64,000 nucleotides of DNA, taken from positions 1 through 64,000 of the forward strand of contig NZ_LKBW01000266.1 of assembly GCF_002699855.1 (NCBI RefSeq). The letters are read 5' to 3'. The stretch's first letter is position 1. Each line of letters opens with the position of its first letter. This document shows positions 1-15,560 of the stretch, piece after piece. The notes beneath the pieces were generated by a model. The model was given only the letters and a program-made list of their open reading frames with translations. It was not told the DNA's origin and did no database searches. The stretch is from Pseudomonas amygdali. GTDB taxonomy: Bacteria; Pseudomonadota; Gammaproteobacteria; Pseudomonadales; Pseudomonadaceae. Made by a program: the position numbers and the translations under genes.

Positions 1-10
1 CCGAGCTGGT

Positions 11-40
11 AAAACAAGGGCCTGCCTGACGGCAGGCCCT
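11..40 (-). terminator. Intrinsic terminator downstream of rsmZ
   Basis: A 9-bp perfect stem (18-26 with 31-39) with a 4-nt loop is followed, on the minus strand, by TTGTTTT. The orientation fits a minus-strand transcript. It lies about 80 bases beyond the rsmZ terminator, so it may be a second terminator for read-through from rsmZ, or it may serve a gene outside the window. Between the two (41-119) I see no gene. Confidence 0.55.
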
Positions 41-119
41 AACCAGCCCGAACACAAAAAAACTGATACTCCCCGGACGGATACCCTTTTTTGTTGAATC
101 TGTCCGGTTTTCTGCAGAT

Positions 120-145
120 AAAAAAAGGGGCGGTATGACCCGCCC
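120..145 (-). terminator. rsmZ intrinsic terminator
   Basis: A 6-bp GC stem (128-133 with 140-145) is followed on the minus strand by seven T. It defines the rsmZ 3' end. Confidence 0.85.
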
Positions 146-252
146 ACATTTTATCCCTGATCCCTGTATTCCGTTGTCATCATCCTGATGAATCGCATCC
201 TGCGATGTCCTTGTCCGTCATCCTTGATGGCCTGTGCCTGTCCGTTGGCACA
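120..252 (-). ncRNA. rsmZ: RsmZ, small RNA that sequesters RsmA/CsrA
   Basis: RsmZ titrates RsmA-type translational repressors and relays the GacS/GacA two-component signal. The minus-strand transcript of about 133 nt contains nine GGA motifs. Two perfect 5-bp stems display AGGAT in the loop (177-191 and 192-206). A 5' stem pairs TGTGCC with GGCACA. The 3' end is a GGGCGG/CCGCCC hairpin followed by seven U. Position just downstream of rpoS matches rsmZ in other pseudomonads. The 5' end is inferred from the -10 box TAATAT at 259-264 and from the 5' stem, so it may be off by a few bases. Likely activated by GacA through the upstream palindrome at 424-441. Confidence 0.93.
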
Positions 253-258
253 GCTTCG

Positions 259-264
259 ATATTA
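259..264 (-). promoter_or_regulatory. rsmZ -10 box
   Basis: TAATAT on the minus strand lies seven bases before the inferred start at about 252. No good -35 hexamer is visible, as expected for a promoter that depends on an activator (GacA). Confidence 0.55.
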
Positions 265-423
265 GAGATTTAAACCCGCAGAGCAACACCTCAAACGCTC
301 CAGGATATTTCCATGTCAATCACCTTAAAAATATAATCTCTATTTAAAACAACGTGTTAAATCCGTAAACACAGCTGTTTGGCGACAAGCCTCACTGTTG
401 TTACCTGAATGACTTACAGCAAC

Positions 424-441
424 CGTACGCAATGACTTACA
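424..441 (-). promoter_or_regulatory. Putative GacA upstream activating sequence for rsmZ
   Basis: The minus strand reads TGTAAGTCATTGCGTACG, matching the GacA consensus TGTAAG-N6-CTTACA at 10 of 12 positions. Its centre lies about 180 bases upstream of the inferred rsmZ start, the distance known for rsmZ in Pseudomonas. A second TGTAAG half-site with the same TCATT flank lies at 413-418 (minus strand), 23 bases closer to rsmZ, but its partner half is poor. Confidence 0.65.
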
Positions 442-507
442 GGCTTTGAAAGCTGAAAGGCCGAGCAGGCGCATTGACCTACGACATTCAAATAACGAAA
501 GACATAT

Positions 508-544
508 AAAAAGGCCGATATACACACTCTGTGTTATATCGGCC
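508..544 (-). terminator. rpoS intrinsic terminator
   Basis: A 9-bp stem (513-521 with 536-544), extended by CAC/GTG, is followed by TTTTT on the minus strand, 25 bases after the rpoS stop. Confidence 0.8.
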
Positions 545-569
545 CTGGATTGACATTACGAGGGGCTGG

Positions 570-1577
570 TTACTGGAAGAGAGACTCGCTGGACAAGCCG
601 TTTTTTTCAAGGATCTCACGCAGGCGCTTGAGCCCTTCAACCTGAATCTGCCTGACCCGCTCACGCGTCAGACCGATCTCAAGCCCTACATCTTCAAGTG
701 TGCTGCTTTCATGTCCGCGCAAGCCAAAGCGACGGATGACAACCTCCCGTTGCTTCTCGGTCAACTCAGACAACCATTGATCGATGCTCTGGGACAGATC
801 ATCGTCCTGCAGCAGCTCACAGGGGTCGGTCGGACGATCGTCGGTCAAGGTGTCGAGCAGCGTCTTGTCCGAATCAGGCCCCAGCGAGACGTCCACCGAC
901 GAGACACGCTCGTTGAGACCGAGCATGCGCTTGACCTCACCTACCGGTTTTTCCAGCAGATTGGCGATTTCTTCGGGAGAAGGTTCATGATCCAGCTTCT
1001 GGGTCAGCTCTCGGGCCGCGCGCAGATAAACATTCAGCTCCTTGACGACGTGAATCGGCAGCCGGATGGTCCGGGTCTGATTCATGATCGCGCGTTCGAT
1101 GGTCTGGCGAATCCACCAGGTGGCGTAGGTGGAAAAACGAAAGCCGCGTTCAGGGTCGAATTTTTCAACCGCCCGAATCAACCCCAGGTTGCCCTCCTCG
1201 ATCAGGTCAAGCAATGACAGCCCACGATTGACATAACGTCTGGCAATTTTAACTACCAGACGCAGATTGCTTTCAATCATGCGTTTGCGCCCGGCCGGGT
1301 CTCCACTTTGCGACAGACGCGCAAAATGAACTTCTTCTTCCGGGGATAGTAGAGGAGAAAAACCGATTTCATTGAGGTACAGCTGGGTAGCATCAAGCGC
1401 CCGCGTGTAGTCAATGTACTTGTGTTGTTTGAGCGATGTTGAATGCTTGACCTTGGCGCGTCCGGAGGCAGCGGGTGGCTGCTTCTCGTTTGACGCTTCC
1501 TTCAGGACAATGCCGGCTTCCATAAGGAGCACTTCATCATCGATGTCAAACTCCGGCGCTTCGTTGCCAAGAGCCAT
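570..1577 (-). CDS. rpoS: RNA polymerase sigma factor RpoS (sigma-38)
   Basis: RpoS directs RNA polymerase to stationary-phase and general-stress promoters. The 335-residue product has the full sigma-70 layout: an acidic N-terminus, conserved region 2 at about 98-168 with the YATWWIRQ -10 recognition helix, region 3 at about 175-225, and region 4 at about 265-322 with the [10 protein letters not shown] recognition helix. The ATG start gives the normal family length. It lies 103 bases downstream of nlpD; in related bacteria a main rpoS promoter lies inside nlpD, but I did not locate it here. The neighbouring rsmZ couples the Gac/Rsm system to this region. Confidence 0.97.
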   Translation of the reverse strand: MALGNEAPEFDIDDEVLLMEAGIVLKEASNEKQPPAASGRAKVKHSTSLKQHKYIDYTRALDATQLYLNEIGFSPLLSPEEEVHFARLSQSGDPAGRKRMIESNLRLVVKIARRYVNRGLSLLDLIEEGNLGLIRAVEKFDPERGFRFSTYATWWIRQTIERAIMNQTRTIRLPIHVVKELNVYLRAARELTQKLDHEPSPEEIANLLEKPVGEVKRMLGLNERVSSVDVSLGPDSDKTLLDTLTDDRPTDPCELLQDDDLSQSIDQWLSELTEKQREVVIRRFGLRGHESSTLEDVGLEIGLTRERVRQIQVEGLKRLREILEKNGLSSESLFQ

Positions 1578-1680
1578 TGTTTTAGTCCTTTGGTGAGTTC
1601 GACCTCAAGCTCCAGTATCGCCTGATTCCATGGCAACACTTGAGCCTGTTCCTAATACGCCCGGAACAGGCTGGCAACTA

Positions 1681-2547
1681 TCAACGACGAGGCAAAAATC
1701 CCAATGGATCTACAGGTTTCCCTTGGCGGCGAATCTCAAAATGCAGTTTCACCCGGTCAGTTCCTGTTGACCCCATCTCGGCAATCGTTTGCCCTGCCTT
1801 GACCTGTTGACCTTCCCGTACCAAAAGCCTGCGATTATGACCGTAGGCACTGACGTAGGTATCGCTGTGTTTGATGATGATCAATTCGCCGTAGCCCCGT
1901 AATCCACTTCCGGCGTAAACAACTGAACCATCAGACGCTGCCAAAACAGGCTGTCCCAAATCACCAGCGATATCAATTCCTTTATTCAAACTGCCGTTTG
2001 AGGAAAATTTTCCTATCAAAATGCCACTTGAAGGCCAGGTCCAACCCGTCGGAGACTTGCCGGCCGGGCCTGTCCCGGTGGTCGCAGAAGGAGGTATTAC
2101 CACAGGTACAACCGCAACAGGCTTGGAAATAACCGTAGTTTTGACGGACCCGGAACTGCTGGTGCTGGTTGATGTAGAGGTCACGGGACGTCCTGCGCCA
2201 GAAGTCGACGCTACGTCCTGCGTTGAAGAGGAGCGCCCGTCAAAGCGAATTGTCTGACCTGGCTTGATGGTAAACGGCTCGGGGATCTGATTACGGGCAG
2301 CCAGCGCTTTCCAGTCCCAGCCGTAACGGAATGCAATAGAAAAAAGCGTGTCACCGCGCCTGACCACGTATTGGCCGGTGGTTACCGTCGGGCGCTGGGC
2401 AACGGCATTACCGTTACGATCAACGACACGAACACCGCCTGAAGGCGTGCTGGAGCAGCCGACCAAAAGGACACTGAGAGCAATGCCAATCACCAGACGC
2501 TGATAACTTCTTGAAGACCTGAGCTGCTGAATGACTGTGAGACTCAC
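1681..2547 (-). CDS. nlpD: LysM/M23 lipoprotein NlpD, cell-division amidase activator
   Basis: NlpD is an outer-membrane lipoprotein that activates the AmiC-type amidase for septal peptidoglycan splitting. The 288-residue product has a lipobox LVGC (cysteine 31), a LysM domain at about 60-103, a Ser/Thr/Pro-rich linker, and a C-terminal M23 (LytM) domain at about 170-288. The LytM zinc site looks degenerate: the first His is absent (NKGIDIAG) and the HxH motif reads HFE. That is the pattern of an activator without hydrolase activity. Translation starts at GTG, preceded by a good GGGAG site. The 208-base gap to pcm upstream may hold its own promoter. Confidence 0.93.
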   Translation of the reverse strand: MSLTVIQQLRSSRSYQRLVIGIALSVLLVGCSSTPSGGVRVVDRNGNAVAQRPTVTTGQYVVRRGDTLFSIAFRYGWDWKALAARNQIPEPFTIKPGQTIRFDGRSSSTQDVASTSGAGRPVTSTSTSTSSSGSVKTTVISKPVAVVPVVIPPSATTGTGPAGKSPTGWTWPSSGILIGKFSSNGSLNKGIDIAGDLGQPVLAASDGSVVYAGSGLRGYGELIIIKHSDTYVSAYGHNRRLLVREGQQVKAGQTIAEMGSTGTDRVKLHFEIRRQGKPVDPLGFLPRR

Positions 2548-2755
2548 CCGCCACTCCCTTTACTGGTGACTGAATTCAAAAAAGATGCCTATTGTGCCGT
2601 AATAGCGACGGGCAGCCAGTGATTAACCGTTGAAAAAACGTTGTTATGTATCAATCAGCTACATGGAATGATGCCATCAGGCCATTCAACATTCCGGGCC
2701 GCGCGCTGTAGACCAATGACTGAAGCCAGAATTCACTGTTTACCGCAGACAATCT

Positions 2756-4169
<1,414 letters not shown>

Positions 4170-4182
<13 letters not shown>

Positions 4183-5228
4183 GGGCTGTCCGTCTGCCCA
4201 ACCGGCACCAGATCAATGAGTTCGCGCACTAAAACGGTGGCGAAGCATCCGGGCGGAAGGACGAATTCCAGTTGCAGAATGTCAGACTCGGGATAATGCC
4301 ACGTCAGCCGCCCAATGGGCAGTCGCAGGATGCGTCGTTCGTGCGCCATGCCCGCTCTGACCAGCCAGTCACGCAACTCAGACTCATCATTGGCGATGGC
4401 ATTTTCCAGTTCTGCCGTCGCGCCACCCGCTGGCGAAGGGCCTTCACCCCACTGTGGCCCGGTAGGGTGCAGATCGAGAATCGCCAGGCGAGGATCGCTG
4501 CACTCATCAACGCCCGCCGGAAAAAAGCTGCGGCTGTCGGTGAAAGCCAGCAAATCCCCTACCTGAGCCTTTTCCCAGCTGCCATCGGCAACGCGGGCTG
4601 CCAGAACCCGATTGAACAGGTAGCTGCGCGCTGTGGATAACAATCGCGAACGCACCGCACGTTGCTCAGGCAGCGCTTTGCGGGCAGCGTAATCGCGTGC
4701 CTCGCCAAGATTTCCGCCCTGATAACCGAAACGCTGCGTACCAAAGTAGTTGGGGATGCCCTGCCGGGCAATTATTTCAAGGCGCTGGTTCAAAGCGTCC
4801 GTATCAGCGTCCAGTTGCGTCAGCCGCAGCGTAAAGCCATTCGCTGCGTGAGCACCGCGTTGTAGCTTGCGCTTGTGTCGAGTGCTTTTGAGAATCTGCA
4901 GCGTATCGTCCTGCGCGGCCGACAGATCAGGATCGGCCTTGCCCGGCAGTTGAATGCTGAACCACTGGCGGGTCAGTGCCTGGCGGTCCTTGAGACCGGC
5001 ATAGCTGACCGTACGCAACTGCACCCCCGCGGCCCGGGCCAGCCGACGTGCCGCCTCTTCGGTATTCAGGCCGCGTTTTTCGACCCACAGCCATAAATGC
5101 TCGCCATCGCCTGAAAGCGGAATGTCCAGCACTTCGTCGACCTGAAAGTCTTCGGCAGTCGCCTTGAGGGCTGCACGACCCAGTGCATCGCCGTAGGCCC
5201 TGGGGCCAAGCAGTTCAAGTTCATTCAT
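4170..5228 (-). CDS. truD: tRNA pseudouridine(13) synthase TruD
   Basis: TruD makes pseudouridine 13 in tRNA-Glu. The 352-residue product contains [12 protein letters not shown] at about 78-89, with the catalytic Asp at 81, matching E. coli Asp80. The ATG overlaps the ispF stop (ATGA). Length and both terminal regions are normal. Confidence 0.96.
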
Positions 5229-5698
5229 GCGCGCAGCAACAACGCAACGGCATGCACCGCGATGCCTTCTTCACGTCCGGTAAAGCCGAGTTTTTCTGTC
5301 GTTGTCGCTTTCACGTTCACCTGGTCCAGCTCAACCTGTAGATCTTCAGCGATCAAGGCACGCATGGCATCGATATGCGGTGCCATTTTCGGTGCCTGGG
5401 CAACGATGGTGGCGTCGACATTACCGACTTTCCAGCCTTTGCCGTGGATCTGCTTGAGGACATGACGCAGCAGCACGCGGCTGTCGGCACCTTTGAACTG
5501 CGGATCGGTGTCAGGAAAGTGCTTGCCGATATCGCCCAGTGCCGCGGCCCCCAGGAGCGCATCGCTCAGGGCATGCAGCAGGACATCGCCATCGGAATGG
5601 GCCAGCAGGCCGAACCCGTGTGCAATCCGCACGCCGCCCAAGGTAATGAAGTCGCCTTCAGCGAAACGGTGCACATCATAGCCATGGCCAATACGCAT
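5225..5698 (-). CDS. ispF: 2-C-methyl-D-erythritol 2,4-cyclodiphosphate synthase
   Basis: IspF catalyses the fifth step of the MEP isoprenoid pathway; ispD and dxr of the same pathway are also in this window. The 157-residue product begins [12 protein letters not shown] with metal ligands Asp8 and His10, and has the downstream [10 protein letters not shown] motif. The start context is odd: seven T of an upstream terminator hairpin run directly into the ATG, with no free Shine-Dalgarno. The only candidate, AGGG, sits inside the hairpin stem. No other start fits the conserved N-terminus. Confidence 0.96.
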   Translation of the reverse strand: MRIGHGYDVHRFAEGDFITLGGVRIAHGFGLLAHSDGDVLLHALSDALLGAAALGDIGKHFPDTDPQFKGADSRVLLRHVLKQIHGKGWKVGNVDATIVAQAPKMAPHIDAMRALIAEDLQVELDQVNVKATTTEKLGFTGREEGIAVHAVALLLRA

Positions 5699-5727
5699 AA
5701 AAAAACGCCCTGAAAAAAGTCAGGGCG
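5699..5727 (-). terminator. Intrinsic terminator after fghA, abutting ispF
   Basis: A 7-bp stem CGCCCTG/CAGGGCG (5721-5727 with 5706-5712 read on the minus strand) is followed by seven T that end exactly at the ispF ATG (5698). It lies 24 bases past the fghA stop. By form it is a strong terminator, yet nothing separates it from the next gene. Confidence 0.75.
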
Positions 5728-5751
5728 TGATTCTAGCTGCTTTGGCGCTCG

Positions 5752-6597
5752 TTAGCTGTTCAAGGCTTCAGCGTGATGCCTTAGATGGTCTTCGATGAAG
5801 CTGGCGATGAAGAAATAGCTGTGGTCATAACCTGGCTGCATCCGCAAGGTCAGCGGATAGTTCGCAGCCTTGGCGGCCTGAACCAGAACTTCAGGCTTGA
5901 GCTGATTGACCAGAAAGTCATCACGATCACCCTGATCAACCAGCGTAGGCAGTTTTTCCGACGCTTGCCCAATCAACACACTGGCATCCCACTCGCGCCA
6001 ACGCGAACGGTCTTCACCCAGATAACGGGAGAACGCCTTTTGCCCCCACGGGCAGTCAATCGGATTGCTGATCGGCGAGAACGCCGATACCGACCTGTAG
6101 CGACCGGGATTGCGCAGTGCGCAGACCAGCGCCCCATGCCCGCCCATCGAGTGCCCGCTGATACTGCGCGCCTCTGACGCCGGGAAGTGCTCTTCGATAA
6201 GGGCTGGCAGCTCCCTGACGACGTAATCATGCATCTGGTAATGCCGCGCATATGGCTGTTCGGTGGCATTGAGATAGAAGCCTGCCCCTTGACCGAAGTC
6301 CCAGGCACCCTCAGGGTCGTCTGCTACGTCGGCACCGCGCGGGCTGGTGTCGGGTGCCACGATAATAATGCCCAGCTCGGCAGCGAGCCGGTGAGCTGCG
6401 GCTTTCTGCATGAAGTTCTCGTCGGTGCAGGTCAGACCGGACAACCAGTACAGCACCGGGAGCTTGCTGCCCTGCTCTGCCTGGGGCGGCAGATAGACCG
6501 CAAACACCATGTCACAACCCAGTACTTGAGAGTGGTGTTTGTAACGCTTGTGCCAGCCGCCGAAGCTTTTCTGGCAGGAAATATTTTCCAAAGGCAT
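5752..6597 (-). CDS. fghA: S-formylglutathione hydrolase
   Basis: FghA hydrolyses S-formylglutathione to formate and glutathione, the second step of glutathione-dependent formaldehyde removal. The 281-residue product is of the esterase D family, with the nucleophile elbow GHSMGG (Ser150) and the oxyanion region YWLSGLTCTDENF at about 50-62. The ATG at 6597 is preceded by GGAGGAAG, an excellent ribosome site, so a longer upstream frame is rejected. It follows frmA on the same strand, consistent with co-transcription. Confidence 0.94.
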   Translation of the reverse strand: MPLENISCQKSFGGWHKRYKHHSQVLGCDMVFAVYLPPQAEQGSKLPVLYWLSGLTCTDENFMQKAAAHRLAAELGIIIVAPDTSPRGADVADDPEGAWDFGQGAGFYLNATEQPYARHYQMHDYVVRELPALIEEHFPASEARSISGHSMGGHGALVCALRNPGRYRSVSAFSPISNPIDCPWGQKAFSRYLGEDRSRWREWDASVLIGQASEKLPTLVDQGDRDDFLVNQLKPEVLVQAAKAANYPLTLRMQPGYDHSYFFIASFIEDHLRHHAEALNS

Positions 6598-6613
6598 GTC
6601 GCTTCCTCCAGTT

Positions 6614-6663
6614 GCAAGCGGCAAGCTACAAGCATGTAACAAATCTTCGTGCTTGCCGCTTGC
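6614..6663. repeat. 13-bp inverted repeat in the frmA-fghA gap
   Basis: GCAAGCGGCAAGC at 6614-6626 is matched by its exact inverse at 6651-6663, flanking a 24-base loop. The tandem GCAAGC/GCTTGC units resemble an intergenic repeat common in pseudomonads (from memory, not searched). It lies just upstream of the fghA ribosome site. Confidence 0.6.
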
Positions 6664-6672
6664 CGCTGCTCC

Positions 6673-7866
<1,194 letters not shown>

Positions 7867-7889
7867 TTAATGCTGTACAGGGATAATCC

Positions 7890-8786
7890 ATGCACATCAA
7901 TCGCTGGGAAGGTCTGGACGAATTCGTTGCGGTCGCTGAATGTGGCCAGTTCACAGCGGCAGCACAAAGGCTTGGGGTTTCCTCGTCACACATCAGCCGC
8001 CAGATCGTGCGCCTTGAAGAACGACTGCAAACCCGTTTGCTTTATCGCAGCACGCGCAAGGTCGCGCTGACCGAGGCTGGTCAAACTTTTTTGCATCACT
8101 GCCAACGTTTGCAGGACGGCCGCGAAGAAGCACTGCGCGCTGTAGGCGATCTGGCCAGCGAGCCAAAAGGGTTGCTGCGCATGACCTGCGCTGTGGCTTA
8201 TGGCGAGCGCTTCATCACGCCCCTGGTGACACGCTTCATGGACCTGTATCCGCACTTGCGGGTCGACATTGAGCTGAGCAACGAAACGCTTGATCTGGTG
8301 CATGAAGGGATGGATCTGGCGATTCGCCTTGGCCGGCTACAGGATTCGCGCATGGTTGCAACCCGCCTCGCGCCACGGCAAATGTATCTGTGTGCTGCGC
8401 CTTCCTACATTGAACGCTACGGGCGACCTCACAGCCTGTCGGAACTGAATCGCCACAACTGTCTGGTCGGGGGCAGCGATACCTGGCAACTTCAGCAGAA
8501 TGGCCGCGAGTTTTCTCAGAGAGTACAGGGCAACTGGCGCTGCAACAGCGGTCAGGCGGTGCTGGATGCCGCGCTACATGGGGTTGGCCTGTGTCAGTTG
8601 CCGGACTATTACGTGCAGAAACACCTCAATGACGGAACGCTGGTTTCATTGCTGGAAGCCCATCAACCGCCCAATACTGCCGTTTGGGCGCTCTATCCGC
8701 AGCAAAGGCACCTGTCGCCCAAGGTACGCAAGCTGGTGGACTATCTTAAAGAAGGATTGGCGATGCGCGATGAGTATCGCCAGTAG
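7890..8786 (+). CDS. LysR-family transcriptional regulator divergent from frmA
   Basis: The 298-residue protein has an N-terminal winged helix-turn-helix (about residues 6-65, including FTAAAQRLGVSSSHISRQIVRLEE) and a LysR substrate-binding domain (about 92-290). The 104-base gap shared with frmA is where such a regulator would bind. A role in controlling frmA-fghA is an inference from this layout; the inducer is unknown. It ends one base from the ispD stop, convergent with it. Confidence 0.9.
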   Translation: MHINRWEGLDEFVAVAECGQFTAAAQRLGVSSSHISRQIVRLEERLQTRLLYRSTRKVALTEAGQTFLHHCQRLQDGREEALRAVGDLASEPKGLLRMTCAVAYGERFITPLVTRFMDLYPHLRVDIELSNETLDLVHEGMDLAIRLGRLQDSRMVATRLAPRQMYLCAAPSYIERYGRPHSLSELNRHNCLVGGSDTWQLQQNGREFSQRVQGNWRCNSGQAVLDAALHGVGLCQLPDYYVQKHLNDGTLVSLLEAHQPPNTAVWALYPQQRHLSPKVRKLVDYLKEGLAMRDEYRQ

Positions 8787-9497
8787 CTAATGGCCGAACT
8801 CAGTGCGGCGTTGACGCAACCATTCAAGATCCTCGGGGCGAGTGACCTTGATGTTATCGGACCGCCCTTCGATCAGGCGTGGCGACTGCCCCGCCCACTC
8901 GATGGCCGATGCCTCATCGGTGATGTTCACGTTCGACACCAGGCTGTCCGCCAGGGCGCGATGCAGGGCCCCAAGGCGAAACATCTGCGGCGTGAATGCT
9001 TGCCAGATCAGGCTCCGGTCGACAGTTTCAAGCACGCGACCACAGCTGTCGGCACGCTTGAGGGTATCGCGAGCCGGTACGGCCAGCAGGCCGCCAACCG
9101 GGTCGTCAGCCAGCTCACCGAGCAGATTATCCAGATCACTGCGCGCCAGATTAGGACGCGCAGCGTCATGCACCAGCACCCAGTCATTGTCACTCGCGCC
9201 CTGCGCATGCAGGTGCAGAAGCGCATTGAGCACCGAGCCTGAACGCTCGCTGCCGCCATCCACTCGTTGAATGCGGGCATCTTTAGCGCAGGGCAATGCA
9301 GCCCAGTAAGGGTCGTCCACAGCCAGACTGATCACCAGGCCCTTGAGCCGAGGGTGATCGAGAAAGCAAAGCAGGCTGTGTTCAAGAATTGTCAGGCCGC
9401 CCAGTTGCAAATATTGCTTGGGACGGTCAGCTGCCATACGAGCACCAATGCCCGCAGCAGGTATCACTGCCCAGAAGGCAGGAAGAAAGTCTTTCAT
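8787..9497 (-). CDS. ispD: 2-C-methyl-D-erythritol 4-phosphate cytidylyltransferase
   Basis: IspD joins CTP and methylerythritol phosphate in the MEP isoprenoid pathway. The 236-residue product has the nucleotide-binding motif PAAGIGARMAADRPKQY near its N-terminus and the VHDAARP motif. I chose the ATG at 9497 because the family begins just before this motif; an upstream in-frame extension would run into ftsB. It lies 13 bases after ftsB. Confidence 0.94.
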   Translation of the reverse strand: MKDFLPAFWAVIPAAGIGARMAADRPKQYLQLGGLTILEHSLLCFLDHPRLKGLVISLAVDDPYWAALPCAKDARIQRVDGGSERSGSVLNALLHLHAQGASDNDWVLVHDAARPNLARSDLDNLLGELADDPVGGLLAVPARDTLKRADSCGRVLETVDRSLIWQAFTPQMFRLGALHRALADSLVSNVNITDEASAIEWAGQSPRLIEGRSDNIKVTRPEDLEWLRQRRTEFGH

Positions 9498-9510
9498 GGC
9501 ACCAACTTGA

Positions 9511-9789
9511 TTATTGCGCGAGCTGGTAAAGGGTTTCGCCGTCCTTGACCATGCCGAGCTCATGTCGGGCACGTTCTTCGACGGTTTCCAGACCCTTTTT
9601 CAACTCCATGACCTCGGCATCAAGCACGCGGTTGCGCTCCAGCAGCACCTCATTCTCAGCGTGCTGGTCGGCAATCTGCTGAGTCAGGCTGGCCACTTGC
9701 GCAAGGCTTCCGTTACCGACCCAAAGGCGGTACTGCAAGCCAGCCAGCAACAGGAGCAGGACGAGGAACAACCAGTTAGGACTGCGCAT
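9511..9789 (-). CDS. ftsB: Cell division protein FtsB
   Basis: FtsB is a bitopic membrane protein that joins FtsL and FtsQ in the divisome. The 92-residue product has a short cytoplasmic start (MRSPNW), one transmembrane helix (about 5-22) and a periplasmic coiled coil (about 27-70). The ATG at 9789 gives the usual family size. The eno-ftsB-ispD order is typical of Gammaproteobacteria. Confidence 0.93.
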   Translation of the reverse strand: MRSPNWLFLVLLLLLAGLQYRLWVGNGSLAQVASLTQQIADQHAENEVLLERNRVLDAEVMELKKGLETVEERARHELGMVKDGETLYQLAQ

Positions 9790-9979
9790 TGAAATATCAG
9801 GTACCCAGTAAAAAAGACAGCAGAGCCAACGTGAACAACAAACGACTGAGGGCATTGAGCCTGACATAAGCCAGGCTCAATCACTCCAGATTACCGCGGA
9901 GCGTCAGCATCGGAGCTGCGCAGGCAAGTCAGGTGACTCGAGTCTGTGCAGCACTCTGCGTCTTTTTACCATCTATGGC

Positions 9980-11401
<1,422 letters not shown>

Positions 11402-11405
11402 CTAT

Positions 11406-13918
<2,513 letters not shown>

Positions 13919-14160
13919 TTAAAGCGGTCAGAGCCGCCGGGGATAGCGAAGGAAGGCCGAAGCCCCCGATTACCGACAAAATTCACGGTGCACTCCCGAA
14001 ACTGCTGCGTTGAAACCGACCGGCCGAAGCCAGTGTGGTGTGCGCTACATTTTAAGAATTACCCAGCAAACACTGGTTGGTAACCGGCAACTTGCGTTGT
14101 TTCAAAAGAACCAACAGAAGTTGTATCAAGAAGGGAGCGTAGTCTACCTGAAAGGGCCTT

Positions 14161-15498
14161 TCAGCTCAAACTTTGGTCGCTGGTCGGTACAACCCAGTGC
14201 AAACGCCAGCTTTCATTGGGCGAACCGTCCAGTCCAGGCAGGTTGGCGACGGCCAGCAGGTCATTATCACAGTAGAGCAGCGGCAATCTGCAGCGCAGAA
14301 AAACCGGTACAGCCTGCTCATTTAGCAGCCGTTTTAGATCACGACTGCCGCGTCCGCCGAGGTGCATCACCTCTCCTCCCTGCCGGTAGCGGATTTGCAG
14401 AGCGCCACACGGCACATCACCTTCAAGGCTTACCCAGCCATTGCCCGGCAAGTGCAACGGTGTGCGGCAGTCGGGCCAGTCTGTTACCGGGTGACGGACA
14501 TACTCCCAGTCAGCGGGCACCCACCAGATGCAGCCCTGCGCCCTGTGAAGCTCGCCATCGGCAAGCCGCCACAGCGGACGGGCATCCTGCGCTGCGTCGC
14601 GCAATGCCTCCCAGCCAGCCCAGTGATCGGTATCCGGCAAACGCGTCAGCGGCGCAAGCCAGTGGCGCAGTGCATTGCGCTGCCTTGCTGCGGACAGCAC
14701 GGCAAGCGGGCCAATGCTCAGCACCGGCAAACCAAGCCAGGCAAATGGTGTCGTGGCCTGGGCACCGGCCAGATCCTGCACCGCAAGCTCGTCCAGCAAT
14801 TGCTGTGCTTCGCCGAGGTGGCACGCCGTGCGCGCCAAACTGATCGATGCCTGAGGCCATCTTGAGGTCAGCAATGGCAGCACGTCACTGCGCAAGAAGT
14901 TGCGCGAGAACCGAGAGTCGTCGTTGCTCGGGTCTTCGACCCAGTGCAGACCGTGCTGATGTGCGTAGCCTTCAAGTTCGACACGAGACACTGCCAACAG
15001 CGGTCGCACCAAATGCCCACGCCCCAGAATTCGCTGACCGGGCATGGCAGCCAGACCGCGTACACCAGCGCCGCGCAGCAGACGGAACAGCAGGGTCTCG
15101 GCCTGATCGTCACGGTGCTGGCCGGTGAGCAACACATCCCCCTCAGCCAGCCTGTCAGTGAACGCGGTGTAACGCGCCTGCCGGGCAGCCTGCTCGATGC
15201 TCGCACCAGGATCGACGTGTACCCGAACCAGCTCAAATGCCACACCCAGCGCCTGACAAACCCGCCGACAATGTTCAGGCCACGCATTGGCAGCGGCCTG
15301 CAGGCCGTGATGAACATGAATGGCGTGTAAGACAGGCAGGCTTTCGCACTTGGCGAGCTTAGCCAGAAGATGCAACAGCACCGTGGAATCGAGGCCACCG
15401 GAAAAGCCGATATGCCAGGTTGGCGCGTTGCGCCAGGGAGCCAAAACCTGAAGGAGCCTGGCAGGAAGGTCATGACCGCTGTGTGTGGAGGTGGTCAT
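14161..15498 (-). CDS. tilS: tRNA(Ile)-lysidine synthase TilS
   Basis: TilS converts C34 of the tRNA-Ile CAU anticodon to lysidine, which changes decoding to AUA. The 445-residue product has the PP-loop SGGLDS at 33-38, followed by the TilS middle and C-terminal substrate-binding domains. It starts MTTSTHSGHDLPARLL. It lies downstream of accA, as in related genomes. A palindrome CTGAAAGG/CCTTTCAG lies just past the stop (14141-14157). Confidence 0.94.
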   Translation of the reverse strand: MTTSTHSGHDLPARLLQVLAPWRNAPTWHIGFSGGLDSTVLLHLLAKLAKCESLPVLHAIHVHHGLQAAANAWPEHCRRVCQALGVAFELVRVHVDPGASIEQAARQARYTAFTDRLAEGDVLLTGQHRDDQAETLLFRLLRGAGVRGLAAMPGQRILGRGHLVRPLLAVSRVELEGYAHQHGLHWVEDPSNDDSRFSRNFLRSDVLPLLTSRWPQASISLARTACHLGEAQQLLDELAVQDLAGAQATTPFAWLGLPVLSIGPLAVLSAARQRNALRHWLAPLTRLPDTDHWAGWEALRDAAQDARPLWRLADGELHRAQGCIWWVPADWEYVRHPVTDWPDCRTPLHLPGNGWVSLEGDVPCGALQIRYRQGGEVMHLGGRGSRDLKRLLNEQAVPVFLRCRLPLLYCDNDLLAVANLPGLDGSPNESWRLHWVVPTSDQSLS

Positions 15499-15560
15499 TG
15501 GTGTTTCTCACCGAACTTCGCTTATTCACGCACTGAACGGTTCAATGCTCAAGCCAGCCC

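Noticed and set aside
9857..9878. GAGCCTG/CAGGCTC hairpin between eno and ftsB
   Set aside because: No T tract on either strand and distant from both stops; not enough to call a terminator.
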